From Paenibacillus sp. W2I17 (GTDB lineage Bacteria; Bacillota; Bacilli; Paenibacillales; Paenibacillaceae), in contig NZ_JAUSXM010000001.1 in assembly GCF_030815985.1 (NCBI RefSeq), positions 1,426,001 to 1,490,000 of the forward strand: a DNA stretch of 64,000 nt. The letters run 5' to 3'. Every line of letters begins with the position of its first letter. The first letter of the stretch is position 1. Below the pieces are notes generated by a model, which did not search any database, had not been told where the DNA came from, and saw only the letters and a program-made list of their open reading frames with translations. Shown here in pieces: positions 1 through 9,778 of this stretch. Both the position numbers and the translations under genes were made by a program.

Positions 1-1629
1 GGTCGGTTGCAGACCCGAGATCTCTTCAAACGAAATAACTCGTTCATACCCCCGATAGAATCTGTAATCCAGCGCACTCTCCGCCTCATGCATGGCTCGC
101 TGAAGTCGCATGAATCCGTCGTGCCCCCCGCTTACGCCGCTCGACACCTGAAACTTGAGCAAACGAGGAATCATGCCAATCGTCTCTCGTATTGCTGTCG
201 CTACGCTCTTGCTACCGCCAGAATGAATCGGTTGCAGCATCACGAGCATCCGGTCTCTGCCCAGATCGGCTGATAACACCCGCCATTGTCCAGACAACAG
301 TTCAGCTATGATATTACCAATGGCAAATTTCAGCAGGGAGTGATCTGACTTCGTAAAGCGCTCACACCAGGCCTTATAATTATCAATCGACAACATGGCA
401 ATAGAGAGTGGCTCATCGCTCCAATCCTTGAAATAACGGCACCATTTCTCGCTAATTTCCCGACTTCCTGTCATATGTCCGTTATAGATATCCGTCAGAA
501 ATTTGGATGAAGCTTCCGGAAGGGTCTGCCTGAGATTGATGGCCTGCTGAGCATGATCCGTTAGCAGTTGCCCCGTTATTTTCTCCAGATCAATCTGCTC
601 CGGATGGATTCTCTCCTGGTCGTATCCGCTGAGCAGTTGTCTCATGCGTCTTACCGGTCTAAAAGCAGCTGTATTGTAAACTGTGATCGTAACCGCTCCT
701 GCTACAAGAGCCAACAAAGATACGATAAAAACAATATTGCGGATCTTCTGTGCATTAGCCAGGAGACTGTCTTGTGATATCACGGACAGATAACGCCATC
801 CGGTGTACGGTGAAATGGTCTGTGAAGCCAGTAAAAGCTTACCTTCATGTTTAAACTCACCAAGCTTTTCACCATCCAATTGGGTGAGTACATGACTGAC
901 CGCTTCCTCTCCGACGGCATAATTGCCGAGATCATATAGAGGGTGGTTGTTGGTGTCGAGGATGAATCGATGGCTGTCAAGGTCGGAGACGGATGAGAGC
1001 AGCATGTGCTCGAACATCTTCTCTGTCTTGAAATTAACTGCGATAATCCCTTTCAATTCGCCAGCGATCATTATTTTTCGGTAAAGTGTAATTTGCGGCA
1101 TGGATGCACCAGAAGAAGTGGAAATATCACGTTGCTTGACCAGCATGGGACGCTCTTCAAGTTCATCGGCAACACTAACCCAATCCGAATCCGGGAAATT
1201 AACCTTGCTGGAGCTGTAGCCTTGTGGGAAGGAAACAATGCTCTCCCGATTCATATCAAAAATGTAAGCGCTCTTAATAAAGGACGTACTACTGATTAAG
1301 GTTTCCAGAAATTGTACCAGTTCCGTAATATTGCGGTATGATCCCTGTACTTCATTGGTGAGAAATCGGTATACATTACTGTTCAGTGCAATTTTCACCG
1401 CAATCTGATCACTTTCCCGGATCACTTCATCAATATCATTCATGCTGATACGCAGCATCTGGTGTTGCGGCTCACTTAATTCCTGCTGTAACACCGATTT
1501 GGAAGAATAATATGTCGTCATCCCCACCGCAATAATAATCATGAAGACAACAACAGTCAGAATCAGCAGCAGCCGGGTCTGGGTATTGGTGAAATTGAAT
1601 TTTAGCCACTTTAAGAAGGAAAGGGTCAC
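1..1629 (-). CDS. YesS-type membrane-anchored AraC-family regulator, 3' end cut by window edge
   Basis: An open frame of 543 codons runs from a GTG at 1629 to the window edge, so the C-terminus is missing. The start is set by a GAGGTGGG ribosome site 6 bases upstream, with an in-frame TGA just before that. The protein has a membrane segment near residues 14-35, a Cache-like extracellular stretch, a second membrane segment near residues 295-317, and then a region (about 395-540) resembling the degenerate GGDEF domain of YesS/YesN-type regulators. In that family an AraC DNA-binding domain follows, and here it would lie outside the window. It is the last gene of the sugar-use operon and probably senses the external sugar and activates that operon (inference). 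Confidence 0.8.
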   Translation of the reverse strand, partial: MTLSFLKWLKFNFTNTQTRLLLILTVVVFMIIIAVGMTTYYSSKSVLQQELSEPQHQMLRISMNDIDEVIRESDQIAVKIALNSNVYRFLTNEVQGSYRNITELVQFLETLISSTSFIKSAYIFDMNRESIVSFPQGYSSSKVNFPDSDWVSVADELEERPMLVKQRDISTSSGASMPQITLYRKIMIAGELKGIIAVNFKTEKMFEHMLLSSVSDLDSHRFILDTNNHPLYDLGNYAVGEEAVSHVLTQLDGEKLGEFKHEGKLLLASQTISPYTGWRYLSVISQDSLLANAQKIRNIVFIVSLLALVAGAVTITVYNTAAFRPVRRMRQLLSGYDQERIHPEQIDLEKITGQLLTDHAQQAINLRQTLPEASSKFLTDIYNGHMTGSREISEKWCRYFKDWSDEPLSIAMLSIDNYKAWCERFTKSDHSLLKFAIGNIIAELLSGQWRVLSADLGRDRMLVMLQPIHSGGSKSVATAIRETIGMIPRLLKFQVSSGVSGGHDGFMRLQRAMHEAESALDYRFYRGYERVISFEEISGLQPT

Positions 1630-1716
1630 AATTATCCCACCTCATATGCAATATACCGATATTATACCGTTCCCATATGCCCAATACGACCCGGTCCAAT
1701 AGCCTATTTTCTCCCT

Positions 1717-3948
1717 CTAAAAAGATGATTTCTCCAATTTCTCCGGTGTTCCGACCATTTCCGTAGCGAAAACCGGCGTGTTTATCTGCCATTCTTGCAT
1801 GGAAATAGTTTCAAGCCCAGCAAGAAGTACAATGCCGATCCCATGGGCGTCATTCAGATTCCAACCCAGTTCATGCTTGTAATAGTGATTCGTGAAGGAG
1901 TAGCTGGAGCCACGACATACGCCGTATACATTGCCTCTTTTATCAATTGTGCGCTCCGTAAGCCCCTTCCACCCTTGATACGCCGCTTGTGCATAGGGTT
2001 TCGGATCTAACAGCCAGCCCATTCGCACCCCTCGGGCATACGCATAGATGAACATGGAGGTACAGGATGTTTCCTCATACGACTCCGGGTCCGTTAATAC
2101 CTGATGCCACAGTCCGTTTCTGCCCTGCAATGCCAAGTACCCTTCACACAATTCCCTGTAGAACTGAATGAGAACTGTATAGGATGGATGCTCATGAGGA
2201 AGGGCCGTCAGCAGCTCCGATATAGAGAACAACACCCAGCCGTTGCCTCGGCCCCAAGGGGTCCGTGTTGGCTCACCTCGCTCCACATCGAATACATGGG
2301 ACATGATTTGAAGCTCTGGAATATACAGATACTTTTTATACAAAAGAACCTGTCTTACCGCTTCATCCAGCAGCTGATCGTCACCCGACCATTCGGCGTA
2401 TCTACACAGGAACGGGATGCTCATATACAGATCATCACACCACATCGTGTTATCCATTGATCTGGAGACACCAATCTTGCGGTATAAAGTGCCATCTTCC
2501 AGACGGGACTGTTGATGCAAAATATAGTCAGCGATATGAGCTGCCGTCTCTGAAACGCCGTCCAACTTGCGTTCCCGATCGGCAAGCAGCATGGTGGCGC
2601 CGAAAGATCCACAGTCGTCCAGGCTGTCGATGTGGGAGAGCTGATTATTCAGCCCAGCTGCACCATAACGTTCTCTGTCCCATAAGGAGTAGCTGAAACG
2701 TTAAGAGGCAAATTCAATGTGATTCAGCACGTAATCTCGAATATCCGATCGTTGACCCGCTTTGCCAAGCTGAAGCAACCCGTATAACGTGACGCCCAGG
2801 GGATAGTTCCATCGGCCGAACCATTCATTTTCCAGAAATGGACGTACCTCTCCGTCTGGCAGCTCTGTTCGCCAGTATACGTCTTCACCTGTTCCGCTAC
2901 GAGCAGTCCGCTTCATCTTCTGGCAGGAAGCCAGATCAATCTCCTGTTCCGTTTGAAAAGGACCCAGGTACAGCCACTTGCCTCTGTGCCCTTTCACATC
3001 CAGTGCGGGTGTCAACATCTCATCTGTAGTTGCATCCATCCGGAATCCCCAATCCCGGTCTCCACCTACACAGTTCGCTGTCAGATCTTGCACGTCAGCA
3101 GACAATGGCAGTTCGAAGCGAAAGCGTCCGGCATGCTCTTGATGGAATACCACCTTGCCCTCCACCGAGAATTCAATCGGGCTGTAGGCCTCACCAGAGA
3201 TCAGCACAGTCTCCTTGCCACATTTCGTACCACCTATCTTCGTCCATGCATACGCAGACATGCCGCTGGTCAGTCCATACATCCGTGCCAACTGTCCATA
3301 AGGCGATGGCTTCTCGGGGTCTTCCTCCCGAGGCAACCAGTTAACGCCAGTGGCCTTCTCTCGCATGGGGCCAGAAGGAATTTCCGACAACGGAAAATCC
3401 AACGGCTCGCTGTAGAGCCAGCCTTCTTCCCCATCTCGTTCGAGCGAAGGCACAATGAAGTGAAGTGGTTTGTTCTTCCGGGAGCCAGTGCCGAACTGGC
3501 CACCTCCCCCCTTTTCCCCTAATTTGAATTCAAGAACGAAATGATTCCAGCCTCTGACTAGCCCACATTTCAGTTTCAGAACAGGAATCGCTGGATATTC
3601 CTCTTCAGGTGCAGAACCATAGATCAACACGCCATTATGATATAACCTAACAGGCCCGAAGCAGGTGATATGAAAAATAAATTCCTGATCACTGTCACTC
3701 CACAGTTTGGCCCATGCATAGACCTGTTGTCCTTTGCCCATGTGGGGAAATAAATCCCCCAGCGGGAAGACGTAGCGGTGATCATCGGACTTGCGCACAA
3801 GTCCTGGCCTACTCACCCTGTAGACCGGGGGATGCGGAGGATTGGCGCCAATATACCTTCCCGCAATGCTCATCAGGGCGTGCATAACGTCTTCACCACT
3901 GTGATAAGCCATACTCTCCTCCGGTTCAAAATACACAGGTCTGCTCAT
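1717..3948 (-). pseudogene. GH105-type unsaturated glucuronyl/rhamnogalacturonyl hydrolase with N-terminal module, interrupted by an in-frame TAA
   Basis: The frame reads from ATG 3948 (ribosome site AGGGAGG, 1 base after the stop of the upstream gene) to TAA at 2703-2701. It then continues in the same frame, without a shift, to 1717. The first piece holds a beta-rich N-terminal module of about 300 residues and the start of the alpha/alpha barrel (GRWNYPLGVTLYGLLQLG). The second piece carries the rest (NNQLSHIDSLDDCGSFGA, then TPWGRGNGWVLFSISELL, a typical GH105 stretch). Homology therefore runs across the stop, and one base change to CAA or GAA would restore 743 residues. GH105 enzymes remove the unsaturated uronic acid from lyase products, which fits the neighbouring oligosaccharide transporter. 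The second piece could restart only at an internal codon such as ATG 2592 and would lack the barrel start. Confidence 0.8.
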
Positions 3949-3949
3949 G

Positions 3950-5278
3950 TCACTTCTCCCTCCCTTTGGGCGTGGGTACTCTGCTGTTCCAACCACCCAG
4001 CACTTCGTCTATGTGAATAGGCCGATGCTCTTCCACAGATCGCCACACTGCTTCTCCAGCGGCAACGGAATAAGCGCCGTCTTCAGCGCCAGACAGAATT
4101 CGGTAAGGGCGTCTCTTATCTTCGCCGAGGAAAATATCCTCCAGCAGCAGTGGATCCCCTCCTCCATGTCCGCCTTCACGATGAACAACATGGATCGTTT
4201 CTTTTGAACCAAAGAGCGGAAAGTAATCGATCGTCTGGACGGGTGTGGGAAAAGGCGTCCGGGCCGGCATATGATACTCCAATGTTTCTAGCCTGCCCTT
4301 CGTGCCATTTATCGCCAAACGGTACCCTTCGTAAGGAAGTGAGAAATTAACCGAATAACTCATCAGCGCGCCGCCACTATATTTCACGGTTGCGGCATAC
4401 GTGTCTTCAATCTCAATGGTGGAATCAAAGATACACTGGTCGGGACGGTATGAAGTGTACGGAAACTCCTGCTGGCTTGTTGTACCGAGCTGGTTCAGAT
4501 GGTCATCCGGTACCCGGATCTGACGACTGCGGGACGTCCAGCGGGAATAATAGGCACAATCTTCTGAGACATGGCATGTACGGCAATGTCTTCCGTCCTC
4601 CTGTGCCGGATTCCATTCACCTTCAGCCCCGTAATAGTTCAGTGCTCCATAGGCAAAAACTTCAACTGGCTTTTGATTGATCCACCACTGGACCAGATCA
4701 AAGTGATGAGTACTTTTATGGACCGACAGACCGCCCGAGAATGCCCGTTCACGGTTCCAGCGTTTAAAATAACTGGAGCCGTGATGGGTATCGATATACC
4801 AGTTAAGGTCTATGGAAGTGACACGACCGAGTCTCCCCTCCTGAATTAATTCCTTGATGCGCATGTGGATCGGCATATACCTATAATTGAACGTTACGAT
4901 GACGTTGCCTTTACTTCTTGCTTCTGCTTCCAGAATGCGTCTGGCATCAGCTCCTGTAGTCGTCATTGGCTTTTCGGTGATAACATCGAGATCCCGCTCC
5001 AACGCGGCGACAATATAATGGGCATGGGTATCGTCCCTGCCAGCTACGATGATACAGTCTGGCCGAGTCTCATCGACCATGACCCCAAAATCCGAAGCGC
5101 CATATACCGCTACTTCTGTATGCTGAGGGAAACGGGTACGATAGACTTCAAACCGTGCAGGATCGGTATCCAGCAGAGCGACAACCTCTGAATTATGAGA
5201 GAACAGCTCATGAATTGGTTTTGCAAATTGTCCCAATGCTCTGCCGCTGACCCCGCATAGGGCATATCTTTTTTTCAT
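3950..5278 (-). CDS. Gfo/Idh/MocA family oxidoreductase
   Basis: 442 residues. The N-terminal Rossmann segment (CGVSGRALGQF, residues 8-18) binds NAD(P). EKPMTTTGADARRIL near residue 100 is the EKP motif of this family, in which the lysine takes part in catalysis. The C-terminal half is the usual beta-sheet substrate domain. It also has a CxxC-type cluster (CRTCHVSEDCAYY near residue 236) seen in some members. The family oxidises or reduces sugar hydroxyls or ketones; the substrate cannot be read from sequence. Its ATG overlaps the TGA of the binding-protein gene (ATGA) and its TGA sits 1 base before the GH105 start, so the three genes are translationally coupled. Confidence 0.9.
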   Translation of the reverse strand: MKKRYALCGVSGRALGQFAKPIHELFSHNSEVVALLDTDPARFEVYRTRFPQHTEVAVYGASDFGVMVDETRPDCIIVAGRDDTHAHYIVAALERDLDVITEKPMTTTGADARRILEAEARSKGNVIVTFNYRYMPIHMRIKELIQEGRLGRVTSIDLNWYIDTHHGSSYFKRWNRERAFSGGLSVHKSTHHFDLVQWWINQKPVEVFAYGALNYYGAEGEWNPAQEDGRHCRTCHVSEDCAYYSRWTSRSRQIRVPDDHLNQLGTTSQQEFPYTSYRPDQCIFDSTIEIEDTYAATVKYSGGALMSYSVNFSLPYEGYRLAINGTKGRLETLEYHMPARTPFPTPVQTIDYFPLFGSKETIHVVHREGGHGGGDPLLLEDIFLGEDKRRPYRILSGAEDGAYSVAAGEAVWRSVEEHRPIHIDEVLGGWNSRVPTPKGREK

Positions 5279-6813
5279 TTTCTCACCTTCTCATACCATT
5301 CCTGTACACGCTGGGTGACCACTTCTCCCCCGGAAGCATTCCATTTCTTCACATATTCATCATAAGCCTCGATTGGCAGCTCGCCGATAACGATCTTGGT
5401 CAATACCTCTTGAAACAACTTGTGAGACTGGATATCAGGAAAACCTTCATACACAGAGGCTGGCAGACCGTCACCGGCAATTTGCCGTGCATCGGCAGTA
5501 CTGACTTCGAACATGTCTTTGACCATTTGCTGCTGATCTTCAGGATATGTCTCTTCAATCCGCTTGTTCATGTCTTCTGCTGTAGTGAGATTCTTCATGC
5601 CGAGGGCAAGCGGTTTGTTGTCAGCAGGTGGAAGAATGACTTTGCGTCCATCCTTGACTTCATGCTGCTCTCCTTCGAGACCGAAGCGACCGAATTCATC
5701 ATTTTCTGGATTATAGAAGAAGTCCAGCAGCTTCAGCGCATTTGGCGCATTATCCTGTTTGGTGGCTGGGATCATCCATTCCGGTTCACCCATGCTTTTC
5801 TGGGTGACAAAAGCTTCAAACCCTTCGGCTTTGGGCAACGGCATTGCTGCAATGTAGGCATCTGGAGCCTGGGTCAGCATCGCATTGTACCGATCTCGCA
5901 CATTTGCAGGCAAATGGTACCAGCTGCCTACGAGGTTATTATTGATTTTGGCCTGCCACACTTCCCCTTTGTTCAGGAAGGTTTCATTGTCCAGCAGTTT
6001 TTCCACATATAACATGCGAATGAACTTGATTGCTTCCCGCATATTGTCGGTAGTCCCTGCGTACTGAATCTTTCCATCGTATTCATCCCATTCGGGATAC
6101 CCTTCCCACATCGCTACCCCGTACATCGCAAACAAATGGTCCATCCATCTGCCGAATTCCCTGCCGCTTGTTGGCAGTTCATCCGGTTTGCCGTTGCCAT
6201 TCGGGTCCTTGTCACGGAAAGCTGTGAGCAACTCGACATAATCATCAGTGGTCTTAGGCATCTCCATGCCCACCTTATCCACCCAATCCTGACGAATTAA
6301 CGGTGCACGTTCAGGCACAAGGAATACCTTGGGTACATAATAGATTTTGCCATCAGGGGAAGCAGAGCGAACGATATCCCAAGCTTCCTGAGGAATACTC
6401 TCCCACACATGGGGTGCATATTCAGGCAGGAGTTCATCCAGTGGTAACGCGCCTCCCTGCTGAATCAGTGTCTGCTCAATGCCTCCAATCGGACGCAGGA
6501 TATCTGGCAGTTCATCGGAGGCAATCATCAGGTTCAAGTATTCGGATGGCTCCGAACCGGGAGGCGTTGTAATGAGCTCATACTGGACCCCCGTCTGTTC
6601 AGCAATGTATTTCACATGTGGATTATCCGCAGTTGGCAAGCTGCCAACGCCCATATGGCTTTTGAATACTTTGACTTTTGCAGCTCCACCACTGCCTTCG
6701 CCGTTACCAACGTCATTTCCGGAATTTGTAGTCGCTGAGCCACAACCAGCGACCAACAGCATGGCTAGACTGAGCATTAGCGGCATCATCTTGCGGGTCA
6801 GTTGTTTTCTCAT
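5275..6813 (-). CDS. Extracellular sugar-binding lipoprotein of an Lpl/Ytc-type ABC transporter
   Basis: 512 residues. The N-terminus has a charged start, a hydrophobic stretch and a lipobox (LLVAGC, Cys 24), so the mature protein is a lipoprotein on the outer face of the membrane. The length and organisation match family-1 solute-binding proteins of the LplA/YtcQ type, which carry oligosaccharides from plant polysaccharides. It lies 23 bases after the second permease gene and overlaps the oxidoreductase gene by 4 bases. No ATPase gene is in the operon; transporters of this type usually share a general ATPase such as MsmX encoded elsewhere (family knowledge). Confidence 0.92.
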   Translation of the reverse strand: MRKQLTRKMMPLMLSLAMLLVAGCGSATTNSGNDVGNGEGSGGAAKVKVFKSHMGVGSLPTADNPHVKYIAEQTGVQYELITTPPGSEPSEYLNLMIASDELPDILRPIGGIEQTLIQQGGALPLDELLPEYAPHVWESIPQEAWDIVRSASPDGKIYYVPKVFLVPERAPLIRQDWVDKVGMEMPKTTDDYVELLTAFRDKDPNGNGKPDELPTSGREFGRWMDHLFAMYGVAMWEGYPEWDEYDGKIQYAGTTDNMREAIKFIRMLYVEKLLDNETFLNKGEVWQAKINNNLVGSWYHLPANVRDRYNAMLTQAPDAYIAAMPLPKAEGFEAFVTQKSMGEPEWMIPATKQDNAPNALKLLDFFYNPENDEFGRFGLEGEQHEVKDGRKVILPPADNKPLALGMKNLTTAEDMNKRIEETYPEDQQQMVKDMFEVSTADARQIAGDGLPASVYEGFPDIQSHKLFQEVLTKIVIGELPIEAYDEYVKKWNASGGEVVTQRVQEWYEKVRK

Positions 6814-6836
6814 GAAATCATCCCCCTGAACATGGT

Positions 6837-7709
6837 TTATTCTTTCAGTGATCCGAGCAATGAACCTTTCACAAAATACTTCTGTAGATAAGGATACACC
6901 AAAATAATGGGAACGCTTGCAAAAAGTATCGTCGCTGCCTTTAACGTGGTTGTATTGAAGTTGTAATCCCCAAGAAACATATTTACCTGGGCCAGTTCCT
7001 CCGGGCTGGTTAAATACGCTCGCAGCTTCATCTGCAAAGGCCAGAGCCCTGGATCACGTAGAAACAGTACTGCCCGCTGGAACGTGTTCCAGTATCCCAC
7101 CGCATAGAACAGACTGACCGTAGCCAGAACCGGCTTGGATAGTGGCAAATAAATCTGAAACAGAATCCGGAAGTCATGGCAACCGTCGATTCGGGCCGTA
7201 TCATCAAGTTCTTTGGGCAAGCTCATGAAAAAGGTACGCAGAATGACCATATTAAATGTGCCAATTACACCAGGAATAATCAGGGACCAGATGGAATTCA
7301 TCATGCCCAGTTCCCTTACCGTCAGAAAGAATGGAATCATCGGGGCATTGAAAATCATCGTAATTACGATGCCCAGCATGACTTGTTTGCGAATCATGAA
7401 TTCTCTGCGCGATAACGGAAAAGCGGTCAACACTGAAAATAACATACTAAGCGCAGTACCCACTACCGTAATGAATACGGTTACACCGAACGATTGCCAT
7501 AAGCCTGAGCTTTGTAGAATGTGTTTCCATGACGCGAAAGTAAAGCCGACGGGCCACAGAAATACTTCTTTGGAGTCTGCCGCAACCGGCGAACTCAGGG
7601 AAACCGCAAGCAGATGTAGCAAAGGAAGGAGCATTGTAAAGGCCGCAAGCGTCAGGAAAATGTAGTTGGCGGTTTGGAACAGCTTTTCTCCAATCGTCTG
7701 CTTGATCAT
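6837..7709 (-). CDS. Carbohydrate ABC transporter permease (LplC/YtcP type)
   Basis: 290 residues with about six membrane segments. The permease loop carries the EAA-type signature (ELDDTARIDGCHDFRILFQI, about residues 188-207) that contacts the ATPase. The start is ATG 7709, which shares its A with the TAA of the upstream permease (TAATG) and has AGGAGAGGGG upstream. A GTG two codons earlier is less well placed. It forms the membrane pore together with the neighbouring LplB-type permease and receives sugar from the lipoprotein encoded next. Confidence 0.92.
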   Translation of the reverse strand: MIKQTIGEKLFQTANYIFLTLAAFTMLLPLLHLLAVSLSSPVAADSKEVFLWPVGFTFASWKHILQSSGLWQSFGVTVFITVVGTALSMLFSVLTAFPLSRREFMIRKQVMLGIVITMIFNAPMIPFFLTVRELGMMNSIWSLIIPGVIGTFNMVILRTFFMSLPKELDDTARIDGCHDFRILFQIYLPLSKPVLATVSLFYAVGYWNTFQRAVLFLRDPGLWPLQMKLRAYLTSPEELAQVNMFLGDYNFNTTTLKAATILFASVPIILVYPYLQKYFVKGSLLGSLKE

Positions 7710-8668
7710 TACCACAACCCCTCTCCTGATTTTCTCGCAAGCCGATTGAAGACCCAGAGCAGAATGAAGCCAATCACCGACTGAAATAGACCAATCGCTG
7801 TTGTTACACTATATTGCCCTTGCAGGACACCAGAGCGGTATACATAAGTTTCAATGATATCCCCTACCGAGTAGGTCATCGGTGTCAGCAGGTTGTAGAT
7901 CTGATCAAAGCCAAGTTCCAGGAAATTGCCGATATTCAGCAGGAACAGGGTTAAGATCGTCGGGAACAACGCAGGTAATGTAATGTAGATCGTTTGCTTC
8001 CAGCGATTCGCTCCGTCCATCACAGCCGCTTCATATTGCGTGGGATCAATGCCACTTACCGCAGCGAGGTATATAATCGTTCCCCAACCTACCTCTTTCC
8101 AGATAGAGGACAGCACAACAATAGGTCGGAAATATTGCTCCTGCTGCATATACAGGATCGGCTCGAACCCAAACCATCCACGGACAGCGTTTACAAAACC
8201 ACCCGAGGCTAACACCTCAAACACGATCCCCCCGACAACAACCCAGGAGAGAAAATGAGGCAGATAGAACAAACTCTGCAAAAAGCGTTTGGCAAGCATT
8301 TTTCTCACTTCGTTGAACAATAGCGCTAGCAGGATCGGAGCAGGAAATCCGATCACCAGTTTGTATAAGGCAATCAGAGCTGTGTTCCGAAGCACATGAT
8401 AGAAATCCTGATACGTAAAAATAAACTTGAAGTTATCCAGGCCAACCCATGGACTACTCCATATACCTTTCATAATCTGAAAGTTCTGAAATGCAATCAC
8501 GCTTCCGCCAAGTGGAATGTACTTGAAAATAATATAGAACAAAATGCCGGGCAGGATCATGACATACAACATCCAGTGTTTTCGAATGTTACGCAGATAA
8601 CTTGGTTTGACGGGTTTGTTGACTGTAACCCCGGGTTGCAACGTTGATGTTTCCGACAGCTCAGCCAT
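7709..8668 (-). CDS. Sugar ABC transporter permease (LplB/YteP type)
   Basis: 319 residues from ATG 8668, which has AAGGGGGC upstream. A GTG at 8728 would add 20 residues but has no good ribosome site. There are six predicted membrane segments (the first is MLYVMILPGILFYIIF) and the EAA loop DPTQYEAAVMDGANRWKQT. It is the first gene of the oligosaccharide operon, and its stop overlaps the start of the partner permease. Transcription probably begins in the 8669-8854 interval, downstream (in minus-strand sense) of the terminator at 8855-8882; I could not fix a promoter there. Confidence 0.92.
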   Translation of the reverse strand: MAELSETSTLQPGVTVNKPVKPSYLRNIRKHWMLYVMILPGILFYIIFKYIPLGGSVIAFQNFQIMKGIWSSPWVGLDNFKFIFTYQDFYHVLRNTALIALYKLVIGFPAPILLALLFNEVRKMLAKRFLQSLFYLPHFLSWVVVGGIVFEVLASGGFVNAVRGWFGFEPILYMQQEQYFRPIVVLSSIWKEVGWGTIIYLAAVSGIDPTQYEAAVMDGANRWKQTIYITLPALFPTILTLFLLNIGNFLELGFDQIYNLLTPMTYSVGDIIETYVYRSGVLQGQYSVTTAIGLFQSVIGFILLWVFNRLARKSGEGLW

Positions 8669-8854
8669 ACGATCGCGGGCCCCCTTTGACAGAATGATGG
8701 TGAATGACGAGCAGGCTCCTCTGTTCACATGTTAAGGGAGAGCGGGGTCAGCAACAATCGTTCAATCAGCCATAGCATGAGCCAATCGCTTGCGTGACGC
8801 GGGTTTGCAGGATCGGTTCATTCACTGGTGGAATGGTTGGTACTACTTTGGCAA

Positions 8855-8882
8855 CAAAAAAAGCCGCCATAGGCGACCTCTG
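8855..8882 (-). terminator. Intrinsic terminator after the 8936-9637 gene
   Basis: On the minus strand a GGTCGCC/GGCGGC stem with a short loop is followed by seven Ts. It belongs to the terminator family repeated through this window. Confidence 0.85.
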
Positions 8883-8935
8883 AAGCGTTTATGGTGTTGT
8901 TTACTTTTCACATTATGTCCTTAATAGTCCATATC

Positions 8936-9637
8936 TCATTTCCCCAGAGTTAACGATCCGCTGTCATTGGCATCTTTAATTTGTTCATGGGTAATGAGTT
9001 TCCCTTCTTCGTTAAATCCCTTAATTATATATGGGATAGCCGCTGACGGAGGAAGGAAAACATACCAGATTAGATGTCCATGACTCACCTCAACCAGTTT
9101 CGCTTCGGTCGCGATTACTGTTCCATTTTCCTGTGTCTCTACGGATATACGTTTAATGGAAGAGTCCTGAATATTACCAAATAACATGGGAAAAGGAGTG
9201 GAGACTTGCTCCAGTTTCGGTATGCTCATATAATGCAGTGCAAACTTGGATTCAACTGATTCATTAATGGAATATCCTCCACCCCATACCCATTTCCATC
9301 CGAATATGTTCTTGCGGGTATACTCCATCTGCAGATTACTGTTGTTTTCCCGACCCTTTTTGTGCGTAAACAAAATCATGCCACCGTCTACAGCCTCCTG
9401 ATGAATGAATTGGGAGGTATAAAACTCACCTCTAAATTCCTGAACTGCCCTCTCAGGACTGTTCGCTATAGGAATATGTATAGGTTCACTAAATCCCCAA
9501 ACCTTGGATATCCGTTGATCGGCTAGCCCGCCAGCACGTTCATTCATATACATATATGCCAAGATTGACAGAGGCGATAGTAAAATTACCATTGCAGTGA
9601 TTAGCAGAATTCTCCTGTTACGCTTGAACATCTCCAT
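8936..9637 (-). CDS. Membrane-anchored extracytoplasmic protein of unknown function
   Basis: 233 residues from ATG 9637 (AAGGAG 5 bases upstream); ATG 9631 is also possible. A basic N-terminus precedes one strong hydrophobic segment (residues 8-32) without a lipobox, so the protein is probably membrane-anchored with the bulk outside. The remainder is mixed alpha/beta with Trp-rich stretches (GWKWVWGGGY). I do not recognise a family. It is a single-gene unit between two family terminators. Confidence 0.75.
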   Translation of the reverse strand: MEMFKRNRRILLITAMVILLSPLSILAYMYMNERAGGLADQRISKVWGFSEPIHIPIANSPERAVQEFRGEFYTSQFIHQEAVDGGMILFTHKKGRENNSNLQMEYTRKNIFGWKWVWGGGYSINESVESKFALHYMSIPKLEQVSTPFPMLFGNIQDSSIKRISVETQENGTVIATEAKLVEVSHGHLIWYVFLPPSAAIPYIIKGFNEEGKLITHEQIKDANDSGSLTLGK

Positions 9638-9734
9638 GTACACTCCTTATGATAACGATGAAATATTAAATACAATCACTCTGATATTACCATAATTAGC
9701 ATGTGGATACTTGTTTCAGTACCATTCCCACAAG

Positions 9735-9761
9735 CAAAAAAGGCCGCCAAAGGCGACCTCC
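9735..9761 (-). terminator. Intrinsic terminator after murB
   Basis: A GGTCGCC-loop-GGCGGC stem with a T-run on the minus strand, 18 bases past the murB stop. Confidence 0.85.
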
Positions 9762-9778
9762 TAATGATTCCAATGAAG

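Noticed and set aside
2953..3522. A 189-codon plus-strand frame within the GH105 gene
   Set aside because: It is antisense to conserved GH105 sequence and lacks a start signal.
5410..6012. A 200-codon plus-strand frame inside the binding-lipoprotein gene
   Set aside because: It has no ribosome site and is antisense to a clear lipoprotein with signal peptide and family features.
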